NCBI RefSeq assembly: GCF_000722875.1
Contig: NZ_JFHR01000053.1
Span: forward strand, 1-34,945
Length of the DNA stretch: 34,945 nucleotides
Direction of reading: 5' to 3'
DNA from: Sphingobium chlorophenolicum
GTDB taxonomy: Bacteria; Pseudomonadota; Alphaproteobacteria; Sphingomonadales; Sphingomonadaceae
In this document: piece after piece, positions 33,713 to 34,945 of the stretch
Layout: each line of letters begins with the position of its first letter
Position numbering within the stretch: position 1 is the stretch's first letter
The notes under the pieces: generated by a model
The model's input: only the letters and a program-made list of their open reading frames with translations
Databases searched by the model: none
What the model was told of the DNA's origin: nothing
Position numbers and translations under genes: made by a program

Positions 33713-34597
33713 TCAGGCGTAGGCGATCTCGCAGGACCGGCGGAACAGTTCGGATATGATCGGGTCATGTTCGTTGCTGCGCATCGCCGACTGGAGCAGG
33801 ATCGGCGCGGGCACCTCTTCGTCCAGCTTGACCAGCGACCCCGCGGCGATCTTCTCCTCCACCATGTTGAGCGGGAACAATCCGACCCCGCCGCCGGATT
33901 CCACGATGTCGATCAGCGACCGCACATTGTTGCAGGTATGGACCTGCGGATGCTGAAAGGACGATTTGCGGATCATCGTCGCCATCAGATCGTGCATGGG
34001 CGACGAACGCGCCACCGACCAGAGCGGCACGGCCGGTCCTATGCCGCCGCCCTTCTCGATCAGGCGTTCGCCAAGCTCCCGGCTGGCCAGCCATACAAGG
34101 TCGACCTGCTGAATCGTGCTCGCCACGATCCCCGGCATGGCGATGGGTCCGATGGCGAACACCATGTCGACCCGGCCGCTGAGCAGATCGTCGATCAGAT
34201 GAGCGGTCAGGTTGATTTCGATCTCCAGGGAGATTTTCGGCATGCTCTCCCGAATGGCGTTGGTGAATACGGGAAGGCAGCTCGCCGCCGCGATCTCCCC
34301 GGAACCGACGCGCACGATGCCCGAAGCCCCCCGGAATTCATCGGGCGAAAGCAGGGTTTGCTGAAGCGTGGTCCACAGCATCTCGCATTGCTGCACGAAT
34401 TCCCGGCCGCGCACCGTCAGCATCATGTTCCGGCCTTCGCGCTGGAACAGCGGAAAGCCGACCTGCCCCTCCAACTCCCTGATGCGGGCGGAAATCGTCG
34501 GCTGGCTGGCGTTCAGCCGGTCGGCGGCGGCCCCGAACGTGCCGAGGCGCGAAATCCAGAGCAGGGTTTCAAGATGATAGAAGGCGATACGATTCAT
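33713..34597 (-). CDS. LysR-family transcriptional regulator
   Basis: A 294-residue LysR-type protein. The winged helix-turn-helix is WISRLGTFGAAADRLNASQP, TISARIRELEGQVGFPLFQR, then REGRNMMLTVRGREF. The effector domain is at about 90-294 (IVRVGSGEIAAASCLPVFTN, VESGGGVGLFPLNMVEEKIA). ATG 34597 begins family sequence; a TTG at 34603 is an unsupported alternative. It is divergent from pdhA, with an AT-rich gap holding an ATTA-N7-TAAT element of LysR geometry. It is codirectional with crbS, 64 bases upstream of it. Control of itself or of pyruvate dehydrogenase is possible, but the target and effector are unknown. Confidence 0.85.
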   Translation of the reverse strand: MNRIAFYHLETLLWISRLGTFGAAADRLNASQPTISARIRELEGQVGFPLFQREGRNMMLTVRGREFVQQCEMLWTTLQQTLLSPDEFRGASGIVRVGSGEIAAASCLPVFTNAIRESMPKISLEIEINLTAHLIDDLLSGRVDMVFAIGPIAMPGIVASTIQQVDLVWLASRELGERLIEKGGGIGPAVPLWSVARSSPMHDLMATMIRKSSFQHPQVHTCNNVRSLIDIVESGGGVGLFPLNMVEEKIAAGSLVKLDEEVPAPILLQSAMRSNEHDPIISELFRRSCEIAYA

Positions 34598-34628
34598 CGG
34601 CAATATCTATGAAAAATCCAATGAAATA

Positions 34629-34643
34629 ATTATTGGTATTAAT
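34629..34643. promoter_or_regulatory. Candidate LysR binding site ATTA-N7-TAAT
   Basis: The 15-base element ATTATTGGTATTAAT has perfect 4-base arms with T-N11-A-like spacing and sits in the AT-rich gap (34598-34712) between the LysR gene and pdhA, 31 bases from the LysR start. Short arms make chance occurrence possible. Confidence 0.35.
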
Positions 34644-34712
34644 TGATTCCGTTCGCCACATTGTCGCGCATAGCGATAACAGTCCAGCCCCCGCTGGAAC
34701 AAGGGACAGGAA

Positions 34713-34945
34713 ATGACGAACAAGACTGCCCGTTCCGCGCGCAAAGCGCCCCCGCCAGCCGACCATAACCGCAAACGCCCAGAAGCCCCGGTCGCTTATG
34801 ATCCGACGGTGGAAGAGTTGCGGGAATTTTACCGGCAGATGGTGCTGATCCGGCGTTTTGAGGAGAAGGCGGGGCAGTTATATGGTTTGGGCCTGATCGG
34901 CGGCTTCTGCCACCTCTATATCGGTCAGGAGGCTGTGGCGGTCGG
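34713..34945 (+). CDS. pdhA: Pyruvate dehydrogenase E1 component, alpha subunit (3' partial)
   Basis: The first 77 codons of a 2-oxoacid dehydrogenase E1 alpha protein, cut by the window end. After a basic, Pro/Ala-rich lead (about residues 1-30) comes VEELREFYRQMVLIRRFEEK, AGQLYGLGLIGGFCHLYIGQ and EAVAV. This is the standard opening of pyruvate dehydrogenase E1 alpha, and the GGFCHLYIGQEAVAVG stretch is typical of the pyruvate rather than the branched-chain enzyme. With E1 beta it decarboxylates pyruvate using thiamine diphosphate. ATG 34713 follows GGGACAGG. It is divergent from a LysR gene. Downstream partners lie outside the window. Confidence 0.92.
   Translation, partial: MTNKTARSARKAPPPADHNRKRPEAPVAYDPTVEELREFYRQMVLIRRFEEKAGQLYGLGLIGGFCHLYIGQEAVAV

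Noticed and set aside
34569..34766. A 65-codon minus-strand open frame across the LysR-pdhA gap
   Set aside because: It overlaps both the LysR start and the pdhA start region and has no ribosome binding site or recognisable sequence.

Overview
The window looks like chromosomal DNA of an alphaproteobacterium, most likely a sphingomonad (Sphingobium/Sphingomonas type). The basis is the high GC content, a NodT-type outer-membrane efflux lipoprotein, DcaP-type porin, soluble NAD-linked molybdenum formate dehydrogenase, a CrbS/CrbR acetate system, and GC-rich palindromic intergenic repeats. No rRNA, tRNA, CRISPR array, phage module or complete insertion sequence was found. The taxonomic call is inference from gene content.

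Layout. (1) 1-670: the 3' end of an unrecognised gene abuts a flavin reductase that has lost its C-terminal third, so a rearrangement junction probably lies near 140-145. (2) 669-4924: a peroxiredoxin-like protein, then on the minus strand a TetR regulator and two paralogous NtaA/SnaA/DszA-type flavin-dependent monooxygenases, the class that needs a flavin reductase partner. (3) 5123-12414: a minus-strand RND tripartite efflux operon (unknown small protein, adaptor, pump, outer-membrane factor) behind its own TetR regulator. Three matching palindromic operators and a good sigma70 promoter are visible. (4) 12512-17336: a LysR regulator, then a MarR regulator divergent from hmgA-fah-maiA, the pathway from homogentisate to fumarate and acetoacetate. 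Two operator-like sites flank the hmgA promoter. (5) 17343-23365: a perfect LysR-type palindrome followed by fdsG-fdsB-fdsA-fdsD-fdhD, an NAD+-dependent formate dehydrogenase, and then a TetR regulator. (6) 24178-33648: an acetate/carboxylate block with an MHS-family transporter and DcaP-like porin divergent from acs, which overlaps crbR, with the sensor crbS convergent to it. (7) 33713-34945: a LysR regulator divergent from the 5' part of pdhA.

Theme. Ring-cleavage products, formate and acetate are all fed towards central metabolism here, and each block carries a local regulator. Many genes overlap by ATGA or TTGA, implying translational coupling. Two families of palindromic repeats sit at all four convergent gene junctions, as well as after the efflux operon and inside it.

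The genes are mostly well-known families. The least explained items are the small first protein of the efflux operon, a roughly 130-residue periplasmic insertion in the MHS transporter, the palindromic repeat families (stem covariation, an inserted hairpin and a loop in opposite orientations), and the truncated flavin reductase at the left edge.
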